A stretch of DNA of 38,378 bases from an uncultured Lachnospiraceae bacterium (GCA_910579495.1 CAJTVD010000037.1:1-38378), one strand, 5' to 3'; positions 1-8,168 are shown, counted from the first letter of the stretch. Made by a program: numbers and translations. The notes: generated by a model not told the origin, from the letters alone.

Positions 1-139
1 GCAGGCCGTTCACATCCCGGTACAGCCTCATATAATCTCTGGCTGTGCCTTCACTTATACTGTATTTTATGGCCGCATCGCTTTTGCTTATTTCATTGTT
101 ATAAATTTGTTTTCCGATGTCCAGCCGTTCTTCTCTTGT
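1..139 (-). pseudogene. Transposase OrfA helix-turn-helix fragment
   Basis: Reading the minus strand from about 139 to the window edge gives a continuous frame containing TREERLDIGKQIYNN and GTARDYMRLYRDVNGL. This resembles the N-terminal helix-turn-helix of insertion-sequence OrfA proteins common in Lachnospiraceae. There is no start codon: the frame meets a stop just upstream, at the junction with the ParA gene. The frame runs off the window, so how much of the element survives is unknown. It cuts off ParA, so it arrived by insertion or deletion. The element family is inferred from memory of similar proteins. Confidence 0.55.
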
Positions 140-287
140 GTAAGCTCGCTGTCAGACTGCCCTGTGCGTCCGCATCAATCAGAAGCACTTTCTTTCCCTG
201 TTTTGCCAGCCCGATTCCTAAATTGCTTGTGGTGGTGGTCTTGCCCACACCGCCTTTCTGGTTTGCGATTGCGATTATTTTACACAT
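99..287 (-). pseudogene. ParA-type ATPase, truncated
   Basis: The first 49 codons encode a typical ParA/Soj partition ATPase N-terminus. The deviant Walker A motif KGGVGKTT is at residues 11-18 and the switch region LLIDADAQGSLT follows. The start is ATG at 287, preceded by AAGGAG at suitable spacing. After the ASL at about residue 49 the frame enters unrelated DNA (a transposase HTH fragment in another frame) and stops after 13 foreign residues. A full ParA is about 250-270 residues, so most of the ATPase is missing and the product cannot work. Its position after the DUF6075 and DUF3970 genes matches the replication and partition region of integrative elements or plasmids. Confidence 0.8.
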
Positions 288-305
288 GATGATTCTCCTT
301 TTCTT

Positions 306-485
306 CTACTGGTTTTCTTTTACGTTGCTTTTCCTGACTTCCACATAAGTCCTGTAATATTTCTTTGTCCCTTTGTTTGGGAACATATCGGAAAACTCCG
401 TCACTTCGATTTTCGGGTTCCTCTGTAAAATCTTCCCGAACCACTTAATATCGTTCTTCGTTCCCATAAGCCTGACTTTTAACAT
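306..485 (-). CDS. DUF3970-family small protein
   Basis: This 59-residue protein begins MLKVRLMGTKNDIKWF and ends with a lysine-rich tail. It matches my recollection of DUF3970, a small family of unknown function found on conjugative elements and plasmids of Firmicutes. The start is the ATG at 485, not the TTG one codon upstream: GGAGG lies nine bases before the ATG, and the ATG shares its A with the TGA stop of the preceding DUF6075 gene (TGATG), which indicates translational coupling. The truncated ParA begins 18 bases downstream, so the three genes form one transcription unit. No catalytic motif is visible. Confidence 0.7.
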   Translation of the reverse strand: MLKVRLMGTKNDIKWFGKILQRNPKIEVTEFSDMFPNKGTKKYYRTYVEVRKSNVKENQ

Positions 486-946
486 CAATCCCGTCCTCCA
501 AGCATGGCGTACAAGTTGTGGTTATATGTTACATATTCCGGATAACGAATCTGTACCGCCTGCCAAAAATAAGGCGCATAGGCACAGCAGAACAGTTCTT
601 CCACTGTGTACCGTCTGCACTCGTCCACCTGTTCCTCCGCATCATCATAGTCAAGGACACTTGGCGTACCATTGCAGTAAAGGTTAAACGCCATCCTGAC
701 TACTTTTAAGCTCCCGCTGGTCTGCCAGCCTTCATGCAGACACTCCGTTTTTACACAGCCTGTCTTAAAGTTATAAATGCTGTTGATATTTCTTCTTGTG
801 TCATCGCTGATACCAAGACAATATACAAGCGCTTTGTGGTACACGTCCTGATACCTGACCTCTTTCAATTTCTCGTAGTAGAATTTTTCATGTGCATCGC
901 TGATAAAAATAATCGCTTTCTCTGCTCCTAACGCTGTACTACTCAT
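485..946 (-). CDS. DUF6075-family protein of mobile elements
   Basis: The product is 153 residues with conserved-looking stretches FISDAHEKFYYEKL, YQDVYHKALVYCLGI, FKTGCVKTECLHEGWQTSG and YAPYFWQAVQIRYPEY. These match my memory of DUF6075, a family of unknown function usually carried by integrative conjugative elements of gut Clostridia. Three in-frame ATG codons are possible. The one at 946 is preferred because GGAGG lies eight bases upstream of it; the ATGs at 961 and 952 lie inside or too close to that site. Cysteines and histidines are frequent, but no metal site can be argued from sequence alone. It is coupled to the DUF3970 gene. Confidence 0.7.
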   Translation of the reverse strand: MSSTALGAEKAIIFISDAHEKFYYEKLKEVRYQDVYHKALVYCLGISDDTRRNINSIYNFKTGCVKTECLHEGWQTSGSLKVVRMAFNLYCNGTPSVLDYDDAEEQVDECRRYTVEELFCCAYAPYFWQAVQIRYPEYVTYNHNLYAMLGGRD

Positions 947-989
947 GTTCATTTCCTCCATTTCTTATTTTGTTTTTTGACCATAACAA

Positions 990-1030
990 AAGGACACTTC
1001 CCTAAAATTTTCTTTTAGAAAAATGTCCTT
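990..1030 (-). terminator. 18-bp inverted repeat, possible terminator
   Basis: The arms at 990-1007 and 1013-1030 match at 15 of 18 positions around a five-base centre, and both begin with AAGGACA. On the minus strand the hairpin is followed by TTTTGTT. It lies about 130 bases past lysS and 44 bases before the DUF6075 start. It could end lysS transcription, mark the end of the mobile element, or act as an operator. The AT-rich inner stem makes it a weaker terminator than those at 8311 and 11650. Confidence 0.4.
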
Positions 1031-1084
1031 ATCGTACAAAATATTGAATTGGATTTATGAGTACAACTATTCATTAACGCTCAT

Positions 1085-1163
1085 TATTCTTCGTTATGAG
1101 TTGTAAAATTGTTGTAAATTTGTTGTAGTTCACAACTTCCAGTACCGCAAACCCTTGATTTTA
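1085..1163. other. Candidate attachment-site region at the lysS 3' end
   Basis: This stretch joins the lysS stop codon to the mobile-element debris. On the plus strand it holds repeated TTGTAAAATTG, TTGTAAATTTG and TTGTAG units, followed by CACAAC in the opposite orientation. Closely spaced short repeats of this kind resemble tyrosine-integrase binding regions. Integration at the 3' end of a housekeeping gene is typical of integrative elements. No integrase gene and no second copy of the core is in the window, so this is inference from position and repeat structure only. Confidence 0.3.
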
Positions 1164-2684
1164 CTGGCTTTCTTTGCCAAGCGTTTTCATTGTCGGGAAC
1201 AAAAGCACATCCCTAATCGCCGGCGAATCCGTCAGCAACATCACCAGCCTGTCAATCCCATACCCAATCCCCCCGGTAGGCGGCATCCCAATTTCCAATG
1301 CATTCAGGAAGTCCTCATCCGTATGGTTCGCCTCTTCATCCCCCTGGGCGAACAGCGCCTCCTGGGCCTTAAACCGTTCTCTCTGGTCAATAGGGTCATT
1401 CAGCTCCGAGTAAGCGTTACACATTTCCCTTCCCGTGATAAAGAGCTCAAACCGTTCCACATACTCCGGTTTATCCGGCTTTTTCTTGGTAAGGGGGGAA
1501 ATCTCAACGGGATGATCCATCACAAAAGTTGGCTGCACCAGATGTTCCTCCACAAACTCTTCAAAAAACAGGTTCAAAATGTCCCCTTTGGTGTGCCTGG
1601 TTTCATAGTGCAACCCCTTTTCGTCTGCCAGTTTTTTCGCCGCTTCTGTATCCGCCACCTGGCCAAAATCAATGCCCGTATATTTTTTAACGGCGTCAAT
1701 CATGGTCATCCGCTCAAAAGGCGTCCCTAAATCTATCATATGCTCCCCATAAGGGACTGTAGTTGTACCGCAGACTTCCTGGGCCACATAGCGGAACATA
1801 TTTTCCGTCAGGTCCATCATCCCATTATAATCCGTGTAAGCCTGGTATAACTCCATCAGGGTAAACTCCGGGTTATGCCTGGTATCCAGCCCCTCGTTCC
1901 GGAACACACGGCCAATCTCGTAGACGCGCTCCATGCCCCCCACAATCAGCCTTTTCAGGTAAAGTTCCAGGGAAATCCGTAGCTTCACATCCTCGTCCAG
2001 GGCGTTAAAATGAGTCTCAAAAGGCCTTGCAGCAGCGCCTCCTGCATTGGATACCAGCATAGGCGTTTCCACTTCCATAAAGCCCTGCCCGTCCAGGTAT
2101 CTCCTGATTGCGGAGATGATCTTAGATCTTTTAACGAAGGTTTCCTTTACCTCTTCATTCATAATAAGGTCAGTGTACCTTTGGCGGTAACGGATATCCG
2201 TATTGGTCAGCCCGTGATATTTCTCCGGCAGGACCTGAAGGCTTTTGGCCAGCAGGGTAACGCTGGCGGCATGGATGGAAATCTCCCCCGTTTTGGTCCT
2301 AAAGACCTCCCCGGAAATTCCCACAATATCCCCCACATCATACTTTTTAAAGTCAGCATAAGCCTCTTCCCCCACGCTGTCCCTTGCCACATAAGATTGG
2401 ATGTTTCCCTTCAAATCCTGTATATTACAAAATGATGCCTTCCCCATTACGCGCTTTTGCATAATACGCCCGGCAACAGAGACCTGGATGCCTTCCATCT
2501 GGCCAAAATTTTCCTTAATGTCCCTGCTGTGCGCCGTTACGTCATATCTGGTAATCTGAAAAGGATCCTTCCCCGCCTCCTGGAGGGCAGTTAGCTTTTC
2601 TCTTTTTACTTTTAAAAGCTGGTTGATATCCTGTTCCTGCCTGACGTTGTTTTCCTGGGATTGATTGTTCTGCTGGTTCGCCAC
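1161..2684 (-). CDS. lysS: Lysyl-tRNA synthetase, class II
   Basis: This 507-residue protein charges tRNA-Lys with lysine in the cytoplasm. The class II LysS layout is visible: an N-terminal OB-fold anticodon-binding region (GIQVSVAGRIMQKR to about residue 180), motif 1 at FMEVETPMLV, motif 2 at RNEGLDTRHNPEFT, and motif 3 at GGIGYGIDRLVML near the C-terminus. The start is the GTG at 2684 because AGAAGGAG lies just upstream. The frame stays open upstream, but that extension is not LysS-like. It follows greA, a common pairing in Clostridia. The stop codon lies at the boundary with mobile-element debris; the protein itself appears intact. Confidence 0.97.
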   Translation of the reverse strand: MANQQNNQSQENNVRQEQDINQLLKVKREKLTALQEAGKDPFQITRYDVTAHSRDIKENFGQMEGIQVSVAGRIMQKRVMGKASFCNIQDLKGNIQSYVARDSVGEEAYADFKKYDVGDIVGISGEVFRTKTGEISIHAASVTLLAKSLQVLPEKYHGLTNTDIRYRQRYTDLIMNEEVKETFVKRSKIISAIRRYLDGQGFMEVETPMLVSNAGGAAARPFETHFNALDEDVKLRISLELYLKRLIVGGMERVYEIGRVFRNEGLDTRHNPEFTLMELYQAYTDYNGMMDLTENMFRYVAQEVCGTTTVPYGEHMIDLGTPFERMTMIDAVKKYTGIDFGQVADTEAAKKLADEKGLHYETRHTKGDILNLFFEEFVEEHLVQPTFVMDHPVEISPLTKKKPDKPEYVERFELFITGREMCNAYSELNDPIDQRERFKAQEALFAQGDEEANHTDEDFLNALEIGMPPTGGIGYGIDRLVMLLTDSPAIRDVLLFPTMKTLGKESQ

Positions 2685-2834
2685 TTTTTCCTCTCCTTCT
2701 AAAGGCGCTGCCTTTGTAAATTCATTTTCCGCCCTGTAAGAGGGCCGCCAAACACCGCCGCCCACAGCCAGCCGTTGCTTTCCTGGGGCTCCCTCTTCCG
2801 TCCTGCCTGTAAGTAATTGATTTTGCGGCAGTCC

Positions 2835-3317
2835 CTAATTGGACCGCTGTATTTCAAGAACCTGGTATTTCAAGACCCCTGCCTGGGTCTCCACTTCAAC
2901 CACGTCGCCCAGTTTGCTGCCAATCAGGGCTTTTCCCACAGGGGACTCGTTGGAAATTTTTCCTTTTAAGCTGTTGGCCTCTGTAGAACCTACAATCTTA
3001 TATTCCAGGTCCTCGTTGTATTCCAGATCCCGTATCTTAACGCAGCAGCCAATATTGATCTTATCAAGGTCAACCTCGTCCTCCACTACCACTTCCACGT
3101 TTTTCAGGATCTTTTCCAGTTCCTCAATCCTTGCCTCAATATCCCGCTGCTCGTCCTTTGCCGCATCATACTCCGCATTTTCCGACAGGTCGCCCTGTTC
3201 CCTTGCCTCTTTTATTTTCTGCGCTACTTCCTGCCTTTTTACTACCTTAAGCTGGTGAAGCTCATCCTCGTATCTTCTTAACCCTTCATAGGTAAGTATG
3301 TTCTTTTTTTCTTCCAT
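2835..3317 (-). CDS. greA: Transcription elongation factor GreA
   Basis: The 160-residue protein rescues backtracked RNA polymerase by stimulating transcript cleavage. The N-terminal coiled-coil is clear, with the family motifs GDLSENAEYDAAKDEQ and RIEELEKILKN. The C-terminal FKBP-like domain carries ISNESPVGKALIGSKLGDVVEV. The start is ATG at 3317 with GGAAGG nine bases upstream; a TTG two codons earlier would be too close to that site. It lies between an uncharacterised gene and lysS in one orientation. A weak promoter-like pair (TTGACG at 3368-3373, then TGAACT) lies in the gap before it. Confidence 0.97.
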   Translation of the reverse strand: MEEKKNILTYEGLRRYEDELHQLKVVKRQEVAQKIKEAREQGDLSENAEYDAAKDEQRDIEARIEELEKILKNVEVVVEDEVDLDKINIGCCVKIRDLEYNEDLEYKIVGSTEANSLKGKISNESPVGKALIGSKLGDVVEVETQAGVLKYQVLEIQRSN

Positions 3318-3383
3318 TACCAATCGCCTTCCATCTTTTATGTTAGTTCAAATTTCATTCAGGTTTTCGTCAAATCCCGGCCA

Positions 3384-4118
3384 TTATGAATGCTTCTTCA
3401 GGGAATTAACGTCCGTATTATAACCATTTTTTACCGCAGTGTCAAGGAATTTCAGCATTCCCGCCTGATTTATATGGTTCCTGGCTCTGGGACTTCTCTT
3501 TGCCATACTGTCCAGGTCCAGCCAGGGCATATCACCGGGCGCTTTTTGGGCGCTTATCATAATAATGCCAAATTCATAGGAAAGGTATTCTTCCAGCCGC
3601 CGGGATGCCCTGCTCTCCTTTCCTACAAACACCACCTGCCTCATTCTTGCCAGGTACGGGCAAAGCAGTTCCCTTGCCAGCTCCCCCTCCTCCTGCCCTG
3701 CTTCCTGGGACAGGGAGATGGCCAGCCGGTCAAAGGGCCGGCATCGGAACAGGCCCACAGCCAAAAGCTCCGGGGGAAGGCCCTCAAAGCCATCAGCAAG
3801 CTCCGGCACAAGGATTTCCTCCCGGCAGTCCCCTTCCCTTGCTGCCCTCTGCCTGGCACCTGCCACCAGCGCCTGTGCCGCTTCCCTTTTCCACCCTTTG
3901 GGCTTTCCTGTAAACAGTGACTTTCTGCTGTATTCTGGCAGAAGGGAATAAAAAATCCTCACCCTGCCGGTCTCCTTTTTTCCCTCCCCCCAAAGATAGG
4001 GCAGGTCGCCGCCCAGCTTTTCCAGGGGGAGCCCTGTTTTTTTCAGGTTTTGTCCTTCTTTTGGATAACCGCCTTTAAGAAATCCGCCGTAAAAAATTTT
4101 AACTATTTTCTCTTCCAT
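3384..4118 (-). CDS. Uncharacterised 244-residue protein
   Basis: I do not recognise a family. The protein is soluble-looking, with no signal peptide or membrane segment. It begins with a beta-rich stretch (KIVKIFYGGFLKGGYP), has a central basic helical region (AAQALVAGARQRAAREG) and a distinctive middle with LLAVGLFRCRPFDRLAISLS. The C-terminus has VVFVGKESRASRRLEEYLSY followed by FGIIMISAQKAPGDMPW, which looks like an alpha/beta fold with a hydrophobic strand after each helix. ATG at 4118 lacks a strong ribosome binding site. The gene sits 28 bases after dusB and 66 before greA, so it is likely co-transcribed with them. Confidence 0.7.
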   Translation of the reverse strand: MEEKIVKIFYGGFLKGGYPKEGQNLKKTGLPLEKLGGDLPYLWGEGKKETGRVRIFYSLLPEYSRKSLFTGKPKGWKREAAQALVAGARQRAAREGDCREEILVPELADGFEGLPPELLAVGLFRCRPFDRLAISLSQEAGQEEGELARELLCPYLARMRQVVFVGKESRASRRLEEYLSYEFGIIMISAQKAPGDMPWLDLDSMAKRSPRARNHINQAGMLKFLDTAVKNGYNTDVNSLKKHS

Positions 4119-4146
4119 AGAAAAGCATATGCCATCCGCCGGTTTC

Positions 4147-5127
4147 CTATTCCGGAAAAATCCCTTTTACCGCCCGGGTAAGCTCCTCAAAGCTCTCCAT
4201 GCTGTTGATCTCTCTCCGAAGTGCGGCAGAATTGGGATATCCGGCGGTGTACCAGCTAATGTGTTTACGCATTTCCCGTACCGCCGTATATTCGCCTTTG
4301 GCCTCCAGTTCCATGGCAGCGTGCCGCAGGACCGTCTCCCGGGCTTCCCCCGGCGCAGGGCCGGGCAGGCTTTCCCCGGTTTCCAGATAATGAAGGATTT
4401 CCCTGAAAATCCAGGGGTTCCCTCTGGCCGCCCTGCCCACCATAATGCCGTCACATCCGGTGTGTTCCAGCATGGCCAGGGCCGAAGGCCCGTCTGTCAC
4501 ATCCCCGTTGCCGATTACCGGAATGGAGACTGCTTCTTTTACACGGGCAATGATATCCCAGTCCGCTTTTCCTGTATAATATTGCTCCCGTGTCCTGCCG
4601 TGGACTGCCACTGCCGCCACGCCGCAGCTTTCCGCAATCTTTGCCATCTCCACCGCATTTCCCCCCTGGCCGCCAAACCCCTTGCGGATTTTCACCGTAA
4701 CCGGCTTCCCAACGGCCTTTACAGTATTGGTGAGAATTTCTTCCGCCAGCCTGGGATTTTTCATCAGGGCGGAGCCTTCCCCATTATTTACAATCTTCGG
4801 TACAGGGCATCCCATATTGATATCCAGCAGGGAAAATGGGTGCCCTTCAATTTTTTTGGCCATTTCACTGATAATAACCGGGTCTGAGCCAAAAAGCTGT
4901 AAAGACACCGGTGTTTCGCCGGGATGGATTTCCATCAGCTCCTCTGTATTTTTGTTGCGGAAATAGATGGCCTTGGCGCTGATCATTTCCATGCACACAA
5001 GCCCTGCCCCCTGCTCCCTGCATAACAAACGAAATGGCAGGGCTGTCACACCTGCCATAGGAGCCAGTATCAAATTGTTTTCCAGCGTTACATTGCCAAT
5101 CCGTAATTTTTTCACTGCGCCTGCCAC
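4147..5127 (-). CDS. dusB: tRNA-dihydrouridine synthase DusB
   Basis: This 326-residue flavoprotein reduces specific uridines in tRNA to dihydrouridine with FMN and NADPH. Its TIM-barrel signatures are clear: LILAPMAGVTALPFR near the N-terminus, the catalytic-cysteine loop DINMGCPVPKIVNN, the phosphate-binding segment TVKIRKGFGG, AVHGRTREQYYTGKADW, and GCDGIMVGRAARGNPWIF. These fit the bacterial DusB group. GTG at 5127 is taken as the start, with GGCAGG six bases upstream; a second GTG five codons later is a less likely alternative. In Firmicutes dusB often lies beside lysS and greA, as it does here. Confidence 0.95.
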   Translation of the reverse strand: MAGAVKKLRIGNVTLENNLILAPMAGVTALPFRLLCREQGAGLVCMEMISAKAIYFRNKNTEELMEIHPGETPVSLQLFGSDPVIISEMAKKIEGHPFSLLDINMGCPVPKIVNNGEGSALMKNPRLAEEILTNTVKAVGKPVTVKIRKGFGGQGGNAVEMAKIAESCGVAAVAVHGRTREQYYTGKADWDIIARVKEAVSIPVIGNGDVTDGPSALAMLEHTGCDGIMVGRAARGNPWIFREILHYLETGESLPGPAPGEARETVLRHAAMELEAKGEYTAVREMRKHISWYTAGYPNSAALRREINSMESFEELTRAVKGIFPE

Positions 5128-5169
5128 AAGTTACCTGCCTTTCTCCCTGTCAAAACCTGACCCCGCATC

Positions 5170-5544
5170 TTAAGGCTCCTTTTCTGCCCCTGCCAAAAGC
5201 CCCGCCGGGTCTTCGTGGAGAATAAATACCCGGTAATAAAGGCTTAAGGACTCAAACATTTCCTGCCGTTTACGGCGGATTTCCCCCACCAGCAGGCCGC
5301 TCCCAATCTCGTCATAGAGGAAGTCGTCCTGGGCATATTCTGTACGCATGGTAATATTACCATCCTTTTCAAACTCAATGGTAAAAATCCCACCTGCTTC
5401 CTCCGTAAAAAGCACGCTGATGATACGCAGTTCTTCCTTAATGGAGACGGGAAGCCCGGCAAATTTTTCATTGAAATAGTATTTTTTGTCATAGGCGTTG
5501 GCACCGCACAGCGCCACCCTTTCTTCCCCGGCTTCCCTGTCCAT
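5170..5544 (-). CDS. DUF6145-like small conserved protein
   Basis: The product is 124 residues with no signal peptide. The segments ERVALCGANAYDKKYYFNEKF, FTEEAGGIFTIEFEKDG and YDEIGSGLLVGEIRRKRQE recall a Lachnospiraceae family I remember as DUF6145, of unknown function and typically next to argF or dusB. The ATG at 5544 is chosen as start because GGGAGG lies five bases before it; the ATG at 5577 would add 11 residues without a good binding site. The gene sits 36 bases after argF and 42 before dusB, so it is in the same operon. The family number is from memory and less certain than the existence of the gene. Confidence 0.7.
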   Translation of the reverse strand: MDREAGEERVALCGANAYDKKYYFNEKFAGLPVSIKEELRIISVLFTEEAGGIFTIEFEKDGNITMRTEYAQDDFLYDEIGSGLLVGEIRRKRQEMFESLSLYYRVFILHEDPAGLLAGAEKEP

Positions 5545-5580
5545 TTTAACCTCCCTGCCGTAACTTTTCGTTTCCATACT

Positions 5581-6567
5581 TTATAAAGTTGCCGCCATCA
5601 CTGCCTTGATCGTATGCATCCTGTTTTCCGCTTCCTGGAATACCACGGAGGCAGGAGATTCAAACACCTGGTCTGTAACCTCCATCTCCGTTATGCCAAA
5701 TTTCTCTCCCATTTCCTTTCCCGTTTTGGTTTTCAGGTCATGGAATGCAGGCAGGCAATGCATGAAAATCGCCTGGCTTCCGGCATTTTCCATCACTTCT
5801 TTGTTTACTTGGTAGGGTGTCAGTTCCCTGATGCGCTCTTCCCACACTGCCTCCGGCTCGCCCATGGATACCCACACATCCGTATAAACCACGTCCGCGC
5901 CCCTGGTGCCTTCTTCCACATCCTCAGTAAGGGTAATGGTTGCCCCCGTCTCCCGGGCAATGGCCTCACACTGCTTCACCAGGCTCTCCTGGGGAAAATA
6001 TTTCCGGCTGGTGCAGGCGGTATAATGCATCCCAAGCTTGGCACAGGCCACCATCAGGGAATTTCCCATATTGTAGCGGGCGTCCCCCATATAAGTAAGC
6101 CTTACTCCCTGCACCCGCCCCAGCCTTTCTTTGATGGTAAGGATATCTGCCAGCATCTGAGTGGGGTGGAATTCATTGGTGAGCCCATTCCATACAGGAA
6201 CCCCTGCATATTTGGCAAGCTCCTCCACAATTTCCTGTTCAAAGCCGCGGTATTCTATGCCCTCAAACATACTGCCAAGCACCCTTGCGGTATCCGCAAT
6301 GCTTTCCTTTTTTCCGATCTGGGAAGCGGACGGGTCCAGGTAAGTGGTTTCCATCCCCAGGTCATGGGCAGCCACCTCAAAGGAGCAGCGGGTCCTGGTG
6401 CTGGTTTTTTCAAAAATCAGCGCCACATTTTTGCCACTGTGCAGTTCCTTCGTCAGGATGCCCTTTTTCTTTTTTTCTTTCAGTTCCGCTGCCAAATCAA
6501 CCAGATAGAGAATTTCCTCTGGCGTAAAATCAAGAAGCTTTAAAAAGTTTCTTCCTTTTAAATTCAT
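5581..6567 (-). CDS. argF: Ornithine carbamoyltransferase
   Basis: The 328-residue enzyme forms citrulline from ornithine and carbamoyl phosphate in arginine synthesis, or works in reverse in the arginine deiminase route. The carbamoyl-phosphate motif STRTR with CSFEVAAHDLG follows EK at about residues 54-60, HPTQ is in EFHPTQMLADI, the ornithine loop is near DVWVSMGE, and HCLPAFHD carries the conserved cysteine. Length is normal. The start is the ATG at 6567 with GGGGG upstream; a GTG four codons earlier is weaker. No other arginine gene is adjacent, so biosynthetic and catabolic roles cannot be separated here. Confidence 0.96.
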   Translation of the reverse strand: MNLKGRNFLKLLDFTPEEILYLVDLAAELKEKKKKGILTKELHSGKNVALIFEKTSTRTRCSFEVAAHDLGMETTYLDPSASQIGKKESIADTARVLGSMFEGIEYRGFEQEIVEELAKYAGVPVWNGLTNEFHPTQMLADILTIKERLGRVQGVRLTYMGDARYNMGNSLMVACAKLGMHYTACTSRKYFPQESLVKQCEAIARETGATITLTEDVEEGTRGADVVYTDVWVSMGEPEAVWEERIRELTPYQVNKEVMENAGSQAIFMHCLPAFHDLKTKTGKEMGEKFGITEMEVTDQVFESPASVVFQEAENRMHTIKAVMAATL

Positions 6568-6589
6568 TTTCGCCCCCACCTGTCCATTT

Positions 6590-7510
6590 TTATTTATTTT
6601 CCACCAGTCCCTTTAAGGAAGAGGCAAGCCCCGCAATTCCCTGGATTTCCGAGGGAATAATAATCTTGGTGGCTTTCCCGTCCGCTGCCTTTTCGAATGC
6701 TTCCAGGCTCTTTAAACGGAGTACTGCTTCATCCGCCCCTGCTTCCCGGAGCATCCTGATACCGTCTGCGGTAGCCTGCTGTACCTTTAAGATTGCCTCC
6801 GCCTCGCCTTCTGCCTCACGGATCATCTTTTCTTTCTGTGCTTCCGCCCGGAGGATGGCAGACTGCTTCTCTGCTTCCGCTTCCAGGATTGCCGCCGCCT
6901 TCTTGCCTTCCGCAACGGTTACGCTGGCTTTCTTCTCCCCTTCTGCCCGGGTAACGGACTCTCTCCTCTCACGCTCCGCTTTCATCTGCCTTTCCATAGC
7001 ATTCTGGATTTCCGCAGGGGGGATGATATTCTTAAGCTCCACGCGGTTTACCTTAATCCCCCAGGGGTCAGTGGCCTCGTCCAGGGAAGCCCGCATCTTG
7101 GTATTGATGGTTTCCCTGGATGTCAGGGTCTGGTCCAGCTCCAGGTCGCCGATAATATTACGCAGGGTAGTGGCCGTAAGATTCTCAATCGCCATAATGG
7201 GGTTTTCCACCCCGTAGGCAAACATCTTCGGGTCTGTGATCTGGTAGAACACCACCGTGTCAATCCTCATAGTTACATTGTCCTTGGTGATCACAGGCTG
7301 GGGGGCAAAATCTACTACCTGTTCCTTTAAATTAATTTTTTTTGCCACCTTATCCACCAGGGGGACTTTAACATGCAGCCCCACTGACCAGGTTCCCTGG
7401 TAAGCGCCCAGGCGCTCCACCACATAAGCATTTGCCTGGGGCACAATTTTCACACAGGATGCCAGTAATATCAGCACTACCACCAATATAACAATTATAA
7501 ATATTTCCAT
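6590..7510 (-). CDS. SPFH/stomatin-family membrane protein (QmcA/paraslipin type)
   Basis: A 306-residue protein with one N-terminal membrane helix (residues 2-19, IVILVVVLILLASCV). It is followed by the SPFH domain with VPQANAYVVERLG, GLHVKVPLVDKV, FAPQPVITKDNVTMRIDTVVFY and the central VENLTATTLR-type segment. From about residue 175 a long charged coiled coil runs through MERQMKAERERRESVTRAEG and alanine-glutamate repeats. Such proteins form membrane scaffolds and are usually paired with NfeD, whose gene lies 33 bases upstream here. The pair probably acts in membrane organisation or protein quality control. The paraslipin assignment rests on length and neighbour. Confidence 0.92.
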   Translation of the reverse strand: MEIFIIVILVVVLILLASCVKIVPQANAYVVERLGAYQGTWSVGLHVKVPLVDKVAKKINLKEQVVDFAPQPVITKDNVTMRIDTVVFYQITDPKMFAYGVENPIMAIENLTATTLRNIIGDLELDQTLTSRETINTKMRASLDEATDPWGIKVNRVELKNIIPPAEIQNAMERQMKAERERRESVTRAEGEKKASVTVAEGKKAAAILEAEAEKQSAILRAEAQKEKMIREAEGEAEAILKVQQATADGIRMLREAGADEAVLRLKSLEAFEKAADGKATKIIIPSEIQGIAGLASSLKGLVENK

Positions 7511-7543
7511 TTCTTCCCTCTCTTTCCGGGGCTTTTCCCCAGT

Positions 7544-8005
7544 TTATTTTTCAGCTTCCTTTGAAAGCTGCCCTGTCACGTCCTCCACCATCAGCTTCAC
7601 GCCGCTGATTGCCCGGATGGCCACCACGCTCCCCACCGGAAGGGTGACGCCCTCCCTGGTCGTCCTGGCGCTCCACTCCTGCCCGCTAACCGTCACCTGC
7701 CCAATGCCCTGGAGGTTGTTGATCTCACTGATCACGATTGCCTGTTTCCCCACCAGGCTCTCTGCATTGGTTTTGATCCTGTCCTTGTTGAAGTACTTCA
7801 CCGCCACCGGACGGGTAAAAAACAGCAAGATCAGCGAAACAGCCGTAAATAAAATCACCTGCACCACAAGGGGCATCCCAAAAACTGCCCCTATGGCGGC
7901 AATCAGCGCGCCTCCTGCAAACCAGATTGTGGCAAGGCCCATGGTAATGATTTCAATGACAATGCAGACAACAAAAACTATCAGCCAAAAGGTTGTCAGA
8001 TTCAT
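7544..8005 (-). CDS. NfeD family membrane protein (short form)
   Basis: The 153-residue protein starts with two or three membrane helices: FWLIVFVVCIVIEIIT, WFAGGALIAAIGAVFG and VQVILFTAVSLILLFF. A C-terminal OB-fold of about 65 residues includes LVGKQAIVISEINN, GQVTVSGQEWSART and LPVGSVVAIRAISGVKLMV. This is the short NfeD form without a ClpP-class protease domain. It normally works with the SPFH protein encoded immediately downstream. ATG at 8005 is preceded by AAGGAGGG at four bases and is preferred to an upstream GTG. A promoter-like sequence lies at 8140-8168. Confidence 0.92.
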   Translation of the reverse strand: MNLTTFWLIVFVVCIVIEIITMGLATIWFAGGALIAAIGAVFGMPLVVQVILFTAVSLILLFFTRPVAVKYFNKDRIKTNAESLVGKQAIVISEINNLQGIGQVTVSGQEWSARTTREGVTLPVGSVVAIRAISGVKLMVEDVTGQLSKEAEK

Positions 8006-8139
8006 ATTGCCCTCCTTTACCATCTTTAAAATAAATCACCTGTGCAGCGCCAGGGTTTTTGCACCGCCCGAAACCTGTTTGGTAATGCGCCCTTTCCTGT
8101 TCCTGCCCGGGCAAAGCCCCTGATGCTTTACATAAATTC

Positions 8140-8168
8140 ATTGTACTACACAAAAGGGAAACGGGCAA
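8140..8168 (-). promoter_or_regulatory. Sigma-A-type promoter for nfeD-SPFH-argF
   Basis: On the minus strand TTGCCC (8163-8168) and TACAAT (8140-8145) are separated by 17 bases, giving a leader of about 130 bases before nfeD. No other strong candidate lies in the 8006-8269 stretch, which otherwise shows no gene. Confidence 0.5.

Noticed and set aside
2766..2834. Terminator or leader element between greA and lysS
   Set aside because: No convincing hairpin with a U-run was found; the gap looks like plain operon spacing.
5614..6543. Long plus-strand ORF opposite argF
   Set aside because: It mirrors the codon pattern of argF, has no family motifs and no plausible ribosome binding site; argF is certain on the other strand. 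The same applies to other long antisense frames, such as those opposite dnaE and hsdR.
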